The notes: a model not told the origin generated them from the sequence alone. A DNA stretch of 64,000 bases from Bacteroidota bacterium (GCA_029974985.1 JARKQC010000179.1:1-64000); one strand, 5' to 3'; shown: positions 29,628 to 39,938, counted from the first letter of the stretch. A program made the numbers and translations.

Positions 29628-29633
29628 CTCCTT
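29628..29633 (-). promoter_or_regulatory. Shine-Dalgarno site deciding the biotin-carrier start
   Basis: AAGGAG on the minus strand, 9 bases before the ATG at 29618 and inside the frame of the longer ORF. This favours the shorter protein. Confidence 0.7.
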
Positions 29634-29638
29634 ATTCA

Positions 29639-31183
29639 TTAAAATGGTGGAATTCCATGCTTTTTGTTAGGACGATTTTCCGTTTTATTCGAAGATATAT
29701 GTAGCGAATGTAATAAATGATTACGAACTTCTTCTGCTTCGATTACGGCATCAATATATCCCGCGGCAGCCGCTTTATATGGATTTGCAAATTTTTGAGT
29801 ATATTCGTCCACTTTTTGTTTTCTCATTTCATCGGGGTCTTCTGCTTCTGTAATTTCTTTTTTGAAAATTATATTAGCCGCACCTTCGGGACCCATAACC
29901 GCAATTTCCGCACTCGGTAAAGCAAATACAAAATCAGCTGAAAGGTGCTTAGAACACATCGCAATATAACCACCACCATAAGCTTTTCGCAGTACAACCG
30001 TAATTTTGGGAATAGTTGCTTCGCTATAAGCATATAATATTTTAGCTCCGTGCCTAATAACTCCCGAATGCTCTTGATCAATACCCGGTAAGTAACCGGG
30101 TAAATCTACTAATGTAATCAATGGAATTTGGAAAGCATCGCAGAATCTAATAAAACGCGCCGCTTTATCAGATGAATCTACATCGAGAACACCAGCAAGT
30201 ACCATTGGTTGATTTCCAACAATACCAACTGTTTCACCATTTAATCTTGCAAAACCAATTACAATATTAGCCGCAAATAACTCTTGAACTTCTAAAAAAT
30301 CGGAATCATCAGCAATACTTCTTATAATATCTCTAATATCATAAGGCATTGTTGATTCTTTAGGAATAATTTTCGATATTTGATATTCTGGTTTCGGTGG
30401 TTTAGCTGGGAATTTTTCAGCTTTTTTACTATTATTCCAAGGTATGTAGGAAACAAGTTTTGTAATTTGTTCAAAACATTCCTCCTCACTTTCAGCAAAG
30501 AAATGAGCATTACCCGAAATTTCGGAATGAACTCTTGCACCACCAAGATCTTCCATACTAATTTCCTCGCCTAAAACGGTTTTTATTACTTCGGGGCCAG
30601 TAATAAACATTTTAGAAATCTTATCTACTACAAAAACAAAATCCGTTAAAGCAGGCGAATAAACCGCTCCACCTGCACAAGGACCAAGAATAACAGAAAT
30701 TTGAGGAACAACACCCGACGCAATAGTATTACGATAAAAAATTTCACCATAACCAGCTAAGGAATTGACGCCTTCTTGAATTCTTGCACCACCCGAATCG
30801 TTAATACCAATTATTGGAATGCCCAATTTAATAGCATGGTCCATAATTTTGGTGATTTTTCGAGCATGAGCAAGCCCTAAAGAACCGCCAGCAACTGTAA
30901 AATCTTGTGCATAAATACAAACGGGATGACCAATAATATCGCCTGTACCTATTATTACTCCATCACGAGGAAGAAGTTTTTTATCCATACCGAAATCTTC
31001 GGCTTTGTGTTCGACAAATAAATCGTATTCATAGAAAGTATTTGGGTCGAGTATAGCTTCGATTCTTTCACGTGCTGTCTTTTTGCCAAGTTTTTGCTGT
31101 TTGGCTTTCGACATCGTTTCAGTTTCTTCAGTTATACTTTTTTTCTTTCTGAAAATATCAAGTAATTTACTCGTAAAAGACAT
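29639..31183 (-). CDS. Acyl-CoA carboxyltransferase subunit (propionyl-/methylmalonyl-CoA type)
   Basis: Transfers the carboxyl group between carboxybiotin and an acyl-CoA. 514 aa of the crotonase-fold carboxyltransferase family, two halves. Motifs include DGVIIGTG, NDSGGARIQEGVNSL, ILGPCAGGAVYSPALTD, TLVDLPGYLPG, and AYGGGYIAMCSK with AVMGPEGAANIIF. These resemble PccB/MmdA. The ATG at 31183 has AGGTGA upstream and is preferred over a GTG at 31192. It leads an operon with the biotin carrier and the ADP-forming ligase. It could serve propionyl-CoA carboxylase or a transcarboxylase; a sodium-pump decarboxylase is less likely since no membrane subunit is seen. Confidence 0.92.
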   Translation of the reverse strand: MSFTSKLLDIFRKKKSITEETETMSKAKQQKLGKKTARERIEAILDPNTFYEYDLFVEHKAEDFGMDKKLLPRDGVIIGTGDIIGHPVCIYAQDFTVAGGSLGLAHARKITKIMDHAIKLGIPIIGINDSGGARIQEGVNSLAGYGEIFYRNTIASGVVPQISVILGPCAGGAVYSPALTDFVFVVDKISKMFITGPEVIKTVLGEEISMEDLGGARVHSEISGNAHFFAESEEECFEQITKLVSYIPWNNSKKAEKFPAKPPKPEYQISKIIPKESTMPYDIRDIIRSIADDSDFLEVQELFAANIVIGFARLNGETVGIVGNQPMVLAGVLDVDSSDKAARFIRFCDAFQIPLITLVDLPGYLPGIDQEHSGVIRHGAKILYAYSEATIPKITVVLRKAYGGGYIAMCSKHLSADFVFALPSAEIAVMGPEGAANIIFKKEITEAEDPDEMRKQKVDEYTQKFANPYKAAAAGYIDAVIEAEEVRNHLLHSLHISSNKTENRPNKKHGIPPF

Positions 31184-31518
31184 TTTTATCACCTAAGTAA
31201 ATGTAAATTAACAAAACTGCCAATTTTTGCAAATACAAATATGCAATGTTTTTAATTAATATAAAATTAAAATTACAAAAAAATAATTATTATAGCTGAA
31301 ATTTTAAAATTTTAAGACATTATTGTATATAATATTAGCTAAATAATATCAAAAATTATCTTATGAAAATTTTTTAATATGAATGGTATAAGAATATTAA
31401 AAAAAAACAAAATGAAGAGCAACGGTGCTTTCCCTTTTTAAATTTGAAAATATTCATAATTTTAATAATAATGAAAAACGTGTTAGGAAAACTGTTAGGG
31501 TGCTGTTTTATCTTAAAT
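31184..31518. other. AT-rich gap without a recognisable gene
   Basis: About 335 bases between the carboxyltransferase start and the tRNA-Ser terminator. It contains only short reading frames (two of 20 codons beginning near 31379 and 31471), with no Shine-Dalgarno and no recognisable product. No clear TAnnTTTG promoter was found for the carboxyltransferase operon, although its transcription must start here. Confidence 0.6.
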
Positions 31519-31561
31519 AAAAAAATCCTGTAAGTATTTTATTTTTATATACTTACAGGAT
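31519..31561 (-). terminator. Rho-independent terminator after tRNA-Ser
   Basis: A perfect 13-bp stem (ATCCTGTAAGTAT / ATACTTACAGGAT), followed on the minus strand by seven T. It lies 20 bases past the tRNA 3' end. Confidence 0.88.
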
Positions 31562-31580
31562 ATTTGAAAATTAATATCTG

Positions 31581-31669
31581 CGGAGAGGGAGGGATTCGAA
31601 CCCTCGGTAGCGGGTTACCACTACGTCGGTTTAGCAAACCGGTGCATTCAGCCACTCTGCCACCTCTCC
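31581..31669 (-). tRNA. tRNA-Ser (anticodon GCT)
   Basis: An 89-nt class II tRNA. Acceptor GGAGAGG pairs with CCTCTCC, the anticodon loop TTGCTAA gives GCT, the long variable arm is GTAGTGGTAACCCGCTAC, and the T loop is TTCGAAT. The discriminator is G, as expected for serine. CCA is not encoded. Decodes AGC/AGU. Confidence 0.97.
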
Positions 31670-31690
31670 AAATAGGAAAGTTTAGAAGTA

Positions 31691-31721
31691 CAAAAGTAAT
31701 ACTTTTTTCTAAATATACAAA
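31691..31721 (-). promoter_or_regulatory. Promoter of tRNA-Ser
   Basis: On the minus strand TTTG, 19 nt, TACTTTTG. A 19-bp stretch (31689-31707) is identical to the one at the tRNA-Arg promoter. Confidence 0.75.
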
Positions 31722-31724
31722 AAA

Positions 31725-32492
31725 TTATTTTCTATTTACAACCATTGCATTAGCTTGGTCTGTTGGTGTTACCATAATTTCTTGTATCATAACGTGTTGC
31801 GGGCGTGTAGCAGCAAATAATGCAATTTCTGCAATATCATCAGCAATTAATGGAGTAAAATTTTGATAAACTTTCGAAGCTCGCTCTGAATCGCCATGAT
31901 ATCTAACTAATGAAAATTCAGTTTCTACTAATCCGGGATCAATATTACAAATTTTTACACCCGTACCGTTTAGGTCAATCGCCATAGCATCGGAAATTGT
32001 CTTAACAGCTGATTTTGTTGCACAATATACATTACCTTTTGGATATGCCGCAATTCCCGCAATAGAAGCAATGTTTATTACCAAACCTTTTTGACGCTCA
32101 ACCATACCGGGCAGAACTAATCTCGACATATAGAGCAAACCTTTGATATTTGTATCAATCATTTCTTCCCAATCGCTAAGCTCGCCATCTTGAATTGTAC
32201 TAAATCCACGAGCAAGACCCGCGTTATTAACTAAAATATCAATATTTTTCCATTCGGTAGATAGTGATGCAATAATTTCTTTATTAGAATCATAGTTGCG
32301 AACATCATTTTCGAATGTCATAACTCTAATATTATATTTTTGAGTTAATTCTTCGGCAAGTTTATCAATAAGATGTTTTCTACGTGCAGTGAGAATTAAA
32401 TCTGAACCCGCTTCGGCAAAGATTTTTGCAATTGAATACCCAATACCCGCTGAAGCACCTGTAACTAATGTAATTTTTCCTTTTAATTTCAT
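31725..32492 (-). CDS. Short-chain dehydrogenase/reductase (YdfG-like)
   Basis: Classical SDR of 255 aa. Cofactor motif TGASAGIGYSIA at 13-24, NNAG motif in VNNAGLARG near 90, catalytic Ser in INIASIAG near 141, and YCATK (Tyr/Lys) near 156-160. The pattern resembles the YdfG group of NADP-dependent 3-hydroxy acid dehydrogenases, but the substrate is not predictable. Cotranscription with the TraB gene (45 bases upstream) is possible. Confidence 0.9.
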   Translation of the reverse strand: MKLKGKITLVTGASAGIGYSIAKIFAEAGSDLILTARRKHLIDKLAEELTQKYNIRVMTFENDVRNYDSNKEIIASLSTEWKNIDILVNNAGLARGFSTIQDGELSDWEEMIDTNIKGLLYMSRLVLPGMVERQKGLVINIASIAGIAAYPKGNVYCATKSAVKTISDAMAIDLNGTGVKICNIDPGLVETEFSLVRYHGDSERASKVYQNFTPLIADDIAEIALFAATRPQHVMIQEIMVTPTDQANAMVVNRK

Positions 32493-32537
32493 TTTAAAAA
32501 ATTTCTTTTGTTCAACAATTTATATTTATTTAAAAAA

Positions 32538-33425
32538 TTAATATCTTTTTATAGTGTAAGTATTTTTATTTGTGATTAAATCAATTATCCCTCTTTTGCC
32601 AACGAGATGAGCGGCACCAACGACGACAAAATATGTTTTAAAAGATTTCAAATAATCCTCGATTTTAACCAACATTTTTTCATTTCTTTTATAATTTAAT
32701 TTCTCCATTACTTGAGCAAATTCTTTTTTATCGCTTCCTTGATTAGTAAATTCCTCGATTTTTTTATCATCACCATTTTTCCAAGCAGTGATTAAATCAT
32801 TAATTGAATTATTTTGCTGTTCATTTTCTTCGAGCATATATTTTAGATAATCGCCTGTATATTCACCAAGTTCGTCAAGTACTTGCATTTGACTTTGAAT
32901 TGATTCGATTTCCAAAACTTCTTTATTCAAATTTCTTGCTTTGTGCAGAAAATACATATCAATACCTTCGCTTGCGATCATTCCCATATCTTTAAATTGA
33001 TCAGATTGTAAATACATTAAAGCAAACCAAGGCTTGAATTTATTATAAACTAATTTTGGAATATTATTTTTTTCAAATTTTTCAGAAATTTTTAAATATA
33101 ATTCGGGTTCAAGTTCGGATTCCAATGTTTTATCATCTTTATAAGTCAGATAATTCATAACGTCGAAAGGTGAAATTTTATCAATTAAAATTTCAAGAAC
33201 GAGCGCATCGGACTGCTCGAATGCCTTTTCAATTTTTGGATTAAGCGGATAAATTGTACTATCTGCTAAATGGATAGAACCGAGTAAAAACACTTTTCCA
33301 CCATTTTGTGAACTTATTTCCCACATTAATGTTTCGGGTTTATCATTATTTTTTGCAAATATTGAATTTGTGATAAAAAGTAACGATAAGAGAAAAATAA
33401 ATTTGAATTTTATATATTTTAACAT
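32538..33425 (-). CDS. Exported TraB/GumN-family protein
   Basis: The ATG at 33425 is preferred. It begins a signal peptide (MLKYIKFKFIFLLSLLFITNSIFA) and avoids overlapping the yifB gene, which the ATG at 33467 would do. Family marks are LMWEISSQNGGKVFLLGSIHLADSTIYPL near the start and VVVGAAHLVGKRGIIDLI near the end, each with a Gly-x-x-His core. These paired motifs are proposed metal-binding sites of a metalloprotease-like fold (family knowledge). About 295 aa, full length. Its bacterial role is unclear. Confidence 0.85.
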   Translation of the reverse strand: MLKYIKFKFIFLLSLLFITNSIFAKNNDKPETLMWEISSQNGGKVFLLGSIHLADSTIYPLNPKIEKAFEQSDALVLEILIDKISPFDVMNYLTYKDDKTLESELEPELYLKISEKFEKNNIPKLVYNKFKPWFALMYLQSDQFKDMGMIASEGIDMYFLHKARNLNKEVLEIESIQSQMQVLDELGEYTGDYLKYMLEENEQQNNSINDLITAWKNGDDKKIEEFTNQGSDKKEFAQVMEKLNYKRNEKMLVKIEDYLKSFKTYFVVVGAAHLVGKRGIIDLITNKNTYTIKRY

Positions 33426-33457
33426 AAATATCTTAATTAAAGAATGATTAAAAAAAA

Positions 33458-34996
33458 CTATTTCCAATACTCGCGGTCGAGACTGCGATATTGAATAGCC
33501 TCGCTTATGTGAGTAATTTGAATTTTGTCTGATGCTTCTAAATCAGCAATTGTACGCGAAACTTTTAAAATTCTATCATAAGCACGCGCAGATAATCCTA
33601 ATTTTGTCATTGCCATTTTCATAAGATTTTGTGATTTTTCATCTAATTCACAAAAAGTTTTTATTTCTTGCGAACTCATATCAGCATTTTTAAAAGAATG
33701 AGAATTTTCAAATCTTTTTTGTTGAACTTGCCTTGCTTTTACAACCCTTTCACGAATTGTTTTAGAACTTTCTCCAACTCTTTTTGAAGATAATTCTTCA
33801 TATTTAACAGCGGGAACTTCGACATGAATATCAATTCTATCTAATAATGGGCCAGAAATTTTTCCTAAATAACTCTGAATTTTTGGTGGCGAGCATGAAC
33901 AATCCTTCGTTGGATCGCCAAAATTACCGCAAGGACAAGGATTCATCGAGCAAATCAACATAAAATTAGCTGGATACTCAATAGTAGATTTTGTCCTTGA
34001 AATAATGATTTTTTTATCTTCAAGTGGTTGTCTAAGTACTTCTAAAACATTTCGAGCAAATTCTGGTAATTCATCAAGAAATAATACACCATGATGAGCG
34101 AGAGAGATTTCGCCCGGTCTAATTCTATTCATTCCACCACCCACAAGTGCCGCATCAGATATAGTATGATGTGGCGAGCGGAAAGGGCGAGTCTTAATCA
34201 ATGGTAAATCGCTTTGCATAAATCCCGAAACAGAGTGAATACGCGTAGTTTCGAGCGATTCATCAATAGTCAAAGGTGGTAAAATCGAAGTAATTCTTTT
34301 TGCAAGCATTGTTTTTCCTGAGCCGGGCGGACCAATCATTAGCAAATTATGACCTCCCGCCGCAGAAACTTCTAATGCTCGTTTAACGATTTCTTGCCCT
34401 TTGACATCTTTCATATCAAAAAAAATTGCAAAATCATCACTTTCGAAATATTTATAAACATCAGTATAAAATGGCTCTATTTGAATTTCATTATTAAGAT
34501 AATCAATCGCATCGCGTAAACTTTTTAATGGAATAATATCAATACCATTCACCATCGAGGCTTCGGGTGCGTTTTCTTCGGGTAATAATAGCCTTCGGAA
34601 ACCTTTTTCTTTTGCCTCCATAGCAATAGACAAAGCACCGTGAATTGGTCTTAATAAACCCTCTAATGAAAGCTCACCTAATGCCATCATATCTTGCGAC
34701 AAAGCATAATCGAAAGTACCAATTGCCGCTAAAATGCCAAGAGCGATAGGTAAATCAAAACCACTACCTTCTTTGCGGACATCAGCGGGCGCCAAGTTTA
34801 CAGTAATTTTTTTATTTGGAAAAATTAAATCTGAATTTTTTATTGCGGCAGTAACACGCTCACGCGACTCTTTTACAGCAGAATCGGGCAAACCAACAAC
34901 CGTAAAACTTGGTAGTTGATTATCGAGATGAGTTTCTATTTCAACAGAAAAAGCATTAATACCAACAATCGAAGCCGAATTTATCTTTGAATACAT
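33458..34996 (-). CDS. YifB/ComM-family Mg-chelatase-like AAA+ ATPase
   Basis: N-terminal ChlI-like domain ([16 protein letters not shown] near 35), then AAA+ core with Walker [16 protein letters not shown], Walker [12 protein letters not shown], and the Cys-rich [19 protein letters not shown] insertion. A C-terminal Mg_chelatase_C domain ([18 protein letters not shown]) ends it. The ATG at 34996 (MYSKINSAS) fits the family start better than one at 35005. In Vibrio and Haemophilus, ComM is a branch-migration helicase aiding transformation (established); orthology here is inferred. Confidence 0.92.
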   Translation of the reverse strand: MYSKINSASIVGINAFSVEIETHLDNQLPSFTVVGLPDSAVKESRERVTAAIKNSDLIFPNKKITVNLAPADVRKEGSGFDLPIALGILAAIGTFDYALSQDMMALGELSLEGLLRPIHGALSIAMEAKEKGFRRLLLPEENAPEASMVNGIDIIPLKSLRDAIDYLNNEIQIEPFYTDVYKYFESDDFAIFFDMKDVKGQEIVKRALEVSAAGGHNLLMIGPPGSGKTMLAKRITSILPPLTIDESLETTRIHSVSGFMQSDLPLIKTRPFRSPHHTISDAALVGGGMNRIRPGEISLAHHGVLFLDELPEFARNVLEVLRQPLEDKKIIISRTKSTIEYPANFMLICSMNPCPCGNFGDPTKDCSCSPPKIQSYLGKISGPLLDRIDIHVEVPAVKYEELSSKRVGESSKTIRERVVKARQVQQKRFENSHSFKNADMSSQEIKTFCELDEKSQNLMKMAMTKLGLSARAYDRILKVSRTIADLEASDKIQITHISEAIQYRSLDREYWK

Positions 34997-35075
34997 AAAT
35001 CTCAAAATATTTTTTTAATAGAATACAAAATTGCAAATATTTTTCTTATTTAAAGAAAATATTTATAATATTTTT

Positions 35076-35504
35076 TTAACGATTAGGAAAAGATGTTTTA
35101 GTAGCATTACTACGTATTGAACTAAGAGTAAGATAAAAATACTTTTCATAATCACTATTATAATCATCAAGATTATAATATTCAATAATAGTACTATTAT
35201 TGAATATTATTGTATTTTTTGTAATAATTTTAACATTTCTTGTTTCCTTATCAAATGTGATATTTATTTCGATAGAAAAATCTTTTCCCTCGAATTTTGA
35301 CTCTAATTTGCCCGCTTCTACATCAATAGACTCGACACTATAACCATTGCTCTCGAGCAATTGAGGCACCGACATATAAAACAATTCGACATCTTGATTA
35401 GATTTGAATTCTGTGCATCTTTTTTCGTTTAAATCAATAGATGAACAAGAAATACTAATAATTGAAATAACAATAATAACTAATAATCTAAAATATTTTT
35501 GCAT
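35076..35504 (-). CDS. Small lipoprotein, unknown function
   Basis: 142 aa. Signal peptide MQKYFRLLVIIVISIISIS followed by a lipobox ending in Cys20. The mature part is a small alpha/beta domain with no family I recognise. Two Tyr/Asp/Asn-rich stretches (IIEYYNLDDYNSDYEKYFY) lie near the C-terminus. It sits between yifB and the coiled-coil gene on the same strand, with gaps of about 65-80 bases. Confidence 0.7.
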   Translation of the reverse strand: MQKYFRLLVIIVISIISISCSSIDLNEKRCTEFKSNQDVELFYMSVPQLLESNGYSVESIDVEAGKLESKFEGKDFSIEINITFDKETRNVKIITKNTIIFNNSTIIEYYNLDDYNSDYEKYFYLTLSSIRSNATKTSFPNR

Positions 35505-35568
35505 AAATCTTCTTTAAAAAAAATTAATAAATGTAAATTAAAAATAAAATTTAATATCAATATATAAC

Positions 35569-37311
35569 TTAACTAATTTTACTATCAATTAGCTTAATAT
35601 ATTCATCAATTCTAAAAACAAGCCCCTCGTTAATCTTTTTATTTTTTGATTTTTCATCAATTAAATGATTAATTTGATTTTCAAGAAAATCAATTTGCTC
35701 ATAGCGTGATCTTAATAAATTTTCAAGGTCTTGAATTTTAATATTTGAATTTTTATAATCAAAATCAAGTTTTATATTTTGCTCGGTTAAATCACGAATT
35801 TTTTCTTCTAAATCATTGTTATAATCGTTTTTTATTGAAATTTCATTTTTTAGAATATTCTTTTCATAATTTAATTTTTCAACAGTTTCATTACCATAAT
35901 TCGTACTATTATCTAATTCTAATTTTAAATCAGAAATAATTGTATCTTTTTTAATTGCTTCTTCAGAAATATTTTTAATGATTTGCTTTAATTCATTAAT
36001 TTTATTGTTGTTGTCGTTAATTAAATTGCTTTTATTCTCGTTTTCATTTCGTAAATTATTAATTTCTAAATTTAACTCCATGATTTCTAAATTTAATTTT
36101 TCAGAAGAATTTTTGTATTCGTTTTGAATATTCTGGAGTTTTTCATCATTATTTTCATTACTATTTAATAATTCACTAAATCTAATTTTTAATGAATTAT
36201 ATTCATTTTTTAGATTGTCAAATTCAATTTCTAAATTATTAAATAGTCCTAAGTCTTCTTGTTTATTTTTTGAAATATTTTCAAGTTCTTCCACTTTTGC
36301 AATTAATGCTCGTATCTCAATTTCTTTAATTGCAAGTTCATTATTATAATTATCATCTTGAATATTTTTTTTATAATTTTCGAGTTCAAAAATTTTATTA
36401 TTCTTTTCATCAATGATTTGATTAATTTTCGAAATCTCATTATTCAAATCAATAATTGTATTTTGAAAATCAGCAATTTTTAAATTAATAAGATGCAATT
36501 CATCATTTTTAAGATTAATTTTATTGTTAAGCTCATTATTTATATTTTCAAATTCAGCAATTTGCATTTTTAATTCAGTATTGATATTGGCAATATTTGA
36601 ATATTCAGAATTATGAGTAGTTTTATATTCTTCAAATTCTGAATAAATTGATTGATTTTGCTTAATTTGCTTATCCAATTCGCTTTCTAAATTTTTATAT
36701 TTATAAACAGAATTATCGAGTTCGGCAATTTGACCTTTTAGCTTTTCAATTTCTACTGCTCTATCGTTTAGAAGTAAATTTTTATGAGATAATTCTTTGC
36801 TAACGAGTGTAAGATTTTTTTCGAGTTCTATTTGATTTTTAACTTTCTCAATTAATTTATTTTTTTCATTTGTAATTTCTGTATTTTTTTGTTTTAATAA
36901 ATCAATTTCTTCATTAAGTAAATTCACGACATTTGCTTTTTCAATAGCAATCAAATATTGATTTTCTAAATTATTATATTTGGATTTTATATCGAGTAAT
37001 TCATTTTCTGTATTATGTAATTGAGCAATTTTTCCTTCTTTTTCTTTTAGGATATTTTCAATATCAGAATATTTTTTTTCAAAGCTATGAACTTTTAATT
37101 CAAGTTCGGATTTTTGATTTACAATATCATAAAAACTGCTATCTTTATCGCCTAAAGATTGTTCGAGTGTAGAATTTCTTCTAACAAGTTCATTATTTTG
37201 TTGTTTCATTCTAATATAGGAATCAAGCAAATTATTCACTAATTCAGAATTTTTTTTCAACAAATTTTTGATTTCATCATTAGAAATCAAATTATTATTA
37301 TTTTCTGACAT
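35569..37311 (-). CDS. Long coiled-coil protein downstream of pheT
   Basis: 580 aa with no signal peptide or membrane segment. Almost the whole length (about 15-565) has heptad-like Leu/Ile spacing rich in Glu, Lys, Asn and Asp, with only brief breaks. No enzymatic motif is seen. It starts 21 bases after pheT and is probably cotranscribed with it. In many bacteria a small coiled-coil cell-division gene (zapA) follows pheT; this protein is far longer and not ZapA-like. A cytoskeletal or division scaffold is a guess. Confidence 0.75.
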   Translation of the reverse strand: MSENNNNLISNDEIKNLLKKNSELVNNLLDSYIRMKQQNNELVRRNSTLEQSLGDKDSSFYDIVNQKSELELKVHSFEKKYSDIENILKEKEGKIAQLHNTENELLDIKSKYNNLENQYLIAIEKANVVNLLNEEIDLLKQKNTEITNEKNKLIEKVKNQIELEKNLTLVSKELSHKNLLLNDRAVEIEKLKGQIAELDNSVYKYKNLESELDKQIKQNQSIYSEFEEYKTTHNSEYSNIANINTELKMQIAEFENINNELNNKINLKNDELHLINLKIADFQNTIIDLNNEISKINQIIDEKNNKIFELENYKKNIQDDNYNNELAIKEIEIRALIAKVEELENISKNKQEDLGLFNNLEIEFDNLKNEYNSLKIRFSELLNSNENNDEKLQNIQNEYKNSSEKLNLEIMELNLEINNLRNENENKSNLINDNNNKINELKQIIKNISEEAIKKDTIISDLKLELDNSTNYGNETVEKLNYEKNILKNEISIKNDYNNDLEEKIRDLTEQNIKLDFDYKNSNIKIQDLENLLRSRYEQIDFLENQINHLIDEKSKNKKINEGLVFRIDEYIKLIDSKIS

Positions 37312-37332
37312 ATCTATATACCATAAATTACA

Positions 37333-39747
37333 TTAATTTTTTCTTAATTGTGCTGAAAATTGAGTTTCGATTTTATTAATGATTTTATTAATTATTAATT
37401 CAATTTCAGACTCTTTCAAAGTATGGTCTAAAGCTCTAAAAGTAAGTGCAAAAGCAAGACTTTTCTGATTATTGCCTAATTTATCGCCGTCGTAAACATC
37501 AAATAATACAACTTCTTTCAAATACTTATTATCAATTTTTTTAATAGTGTCTAATACATCGCCTGCTTGAATATCCTTCGGTAATAAAAATGCTAAATCA
37601 CGATTTATAGCAGGGAAAAGCGATATTGCTTGATAAGTTTTATTAGCTAATTTTAATGAATATAATTGGCTTAAATTAATTTCAGCTATATATACTTTTT
37701 GCTCTATATCATAATGTTTTAAAATATTTTTTTTAATCTCGCCAATCGTAGCAATTAATTTTTCATTAGAAGATATATTCAAAAAATCACTCGATAAAAG
37801 CTCTAAATTATTATCTTTGGAAAATTTAATTTTTTGTAAAGAGAAAAATTCAGCAAAACCCTCGAAAATCCCTTTTATATCATAAAAATCAAATTCGCGT
37901 GATTTTATTCCCCATTGATTAGGAGCAAAATTTCCCGTTAGAGCAATAATTAGATTTTCGTTTTCGCTTATTCCAGAAATAAAATTATTATCTGAATTTT
38001 CTTTTAAAAAGATTTTTCCAATTTCAAATAATTTAATATCGCTAATACCATTACGAATATTATGACTAATTACTTTAAGGCTTGAATTAATCAAAGAAGT
38101 ACGCATAAGAGATAATTCTTCTCCAAGAGGATTAGAAATTTTTACAGCATCGAGTTTGCGTAATGAAATACTTTTAGGATCGGTTTGATTTTGAGTTAGA
38201 ATTTCTGTAAATCCTTGATTAACAAAAAATTGTCTAATATTATTTCTTAAAATTGGTGCAGTAAGATTTTTATCAATTTTTTGAAAACCAAAATCAATAT
38301 TCGAGCTAAAATCTGAATTTATATTGTTATAATTATACAAACGAGCAATTTCTTCGATTACATCAATTTCGAGCTGTATATCAACGCGATATGATGGAGC
38401 AAGCAATGTCAAACTTTCTTCACTTTCGCTAAGAATATCAAAATTAAGCTGTTTAATAATTTTTAACATTGTAGCATTATCAATATCAGCACCAATAATT
38501 TTTCTTGCTCTATCGTATCTAAAAACAAGTTCCGCTCTTTTTAATGGATTTGGATAAACATCAATGATGCCTTCGCAAAGCTCGCCACCCGTTAATTCAG
38601 CAATTAGATGAGCCGCTCTTTCACATACATTCGGAACATTTTCAAAATCAACACCACGCTCGAACCTATAAGAAGAATCACTTTGTAAAGATAGTTTTTT
38701 TGATGTTTTTCTTACTGATGTTGGAAGAAAATATGCTGATTCGATTAAAATATCTTTTGTATCATCGGTTATTTCTGAATTTTGCCCACCCATTACTCCA
38801 CCAATTGCAATATATTTTTCGGGGTCTGCAATCATCAGCATAGAACTATCGAGTTGCCGCTCTTTATCATCTAAAGTTGTGAATTTATCATTATCTTTTG
38901 CACTTTTTACAACTATTGTTCCCGAATTGATTTTGTTAAAATCAAATCCGTGAAGAGGTTGTCCCGTTTCCATAAAAACTAAATTTGTAACATCAACGGC
39001 AACATTTATGGGACGCAAACCAATATTTTGCAATCTAATTTTTAACCAATCTGGCGATTCTGTAATTTTACAATTTTTTACTAATTTTGCTGTATATCGA
39101 GGGCATTTCTCGCTATCTTCGATGATTACTTTTACAAAGTCATTTACATTTAATTGAGAACTTGTTTGCTCATATTTTGGATAACGTATCGGATTACCCG
39201 TTAAAGCAGAAATTTCACGTGATATACCTATATGACTAAGGCAATCAGCGCGGTTAGGAGTTACAGAAATTTCAAAAATTACATCATTTATTTTTAAATA
39301 TTCAGCAATTGGCATTCCAATTGTAGCACCTTCGGGCAACACCCAAATTCCGCTCGAATCATCGCCCAATTCAAGCTCGCTCTGGCTACAAATCATACCA
39401 TTAGACTCTATTCCGCGAATTTTCCTTTTTTCAAGTTTAAAACCCGCACTCGGCACCGTTGCACCAGAAACGCCCAATACAACACGTTGCCCCTTTTGAA
39501 CATTGGGCGCCCCACAAATTACTTGTAAATCGTTAGCCCCCATATTTACTTTACATACAGATAATTTATCTGCATCGGGGTGCTTTTCACATTCTGTTAC
39601 TTCTGCTACAAAAAAGCCATTTAGTTTTTCTGATAAATTTTCAATACTTTCTACTTCAATTCCAAGCATTGTAAGCGACTCATCAAGCTCTCGTGGAGTC
39701 ATATCAAAATCAATTAATTCCTTCAGCCAATTTAGAGATATTTTCAT
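37333..39747 (-). CDS. pheT: Phenylalanyl-tRNA synthetase beta subunit
   Basis: 804 aa, normal length. Order: tRNA-binding OB fold (about 40-150, VICGAPNVQKGQRV), B3/B4 editing region (about 205-375), B5 domain (about 400-475), catalytic-like core (SNPLGEELSLMRTSL near 548), and FDX-ACB anticodon-binding domain (about 712-804, FPAINRDLAFLL). pheS is not adjacent and must lie elsewhere. The start at 39747 gives the family N-terminus MKISLNWLKELID. Confidence 0.96.
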   Translation of the reverse strand: MKISLNWLKELIDFDMTPRELDESLTMLGIEVESIENLSEKLNGFFVAEVTECEKHPDADKLSVCKVNMGANDLQVICGAPNVQKGQRVVLGVSGATVPSAGFKLEKRKIRGIESNGMICSQSELELGDDSSGIWVLPEGATIGMPIAEYLKINDVIFEISVTPNRADCLSHIGISREISALTGNPIRYPKYEQTSSQLNVNDFVKVIIEDSEKCPRYTAKLVKNCKITESPDWLKIRLQNIGLRPINVAVDVTNLVFMETGQPLHGFDFNKINSGTIVVKSAKDNDKFTTLDDKERQLDSSMLMIADPEKYIAIGGVMGGQNSEITDDTKDILIESAYFLPTSVRKTSKKLSLQSDSSYRFERGVDFENVPNVCERAAHLIAELTGGELCEGIIDVYPNPLKRAELVFRYDRARKIIGADIDNATMLKIIKQLNFDILSESEESLTLLAPSYRVDIQLEIDVIEEIARLYNYNNINSDFSSNIDFGFQKIDKNLTAPILRNNIRQFFVNQGFTEILTQNQTDPKSISLRKLDAVKISNPLGEELSLMRTSLINSSLKVISHNIRNGISDIKLFEIGKIFLKENSDNNFISGISENENLIIALTGNFAPNQWGIKSREFDFYDIKGIFEGFAEFFSLQKIKFSKDNNLELLSSDFLNISSNEKLIATIGEIKKNILKHYDIEQKVYIAEINLSQLYSLKLANKTYQAISLFPAINRDLAFLLPKDIQAGDVLDTIKKIDNKYLKEVVLFDVYDGDKLGNNQKSLAFALTFRALDHTLKESEIELIINKIINKIETQFSAQLRKN

Positions 39748-39938
39748 ATATTTTTTTTAAAAAGATTATTTTTTCAATTAGAACAAATTAACTTGCAATT
39801 TAATAAATTTTTACGAATTATATTTTATATTTTTTTATTTTTTGATAAAACTTAATCATTATTGAGAAAATAATTTAAAAAAAATAATTCAAAGATTAAC
39901 AAATCGTCATAAAAATTTTAAACAAATATATATTAATT

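Noticed and set aside
31379..31533. Two 20-codon reading frames in the gap before tRNA-Ser
   Set aside because: No Shine-Dalgarno, no recognisable product, and the second runs into the tRNA terminator.
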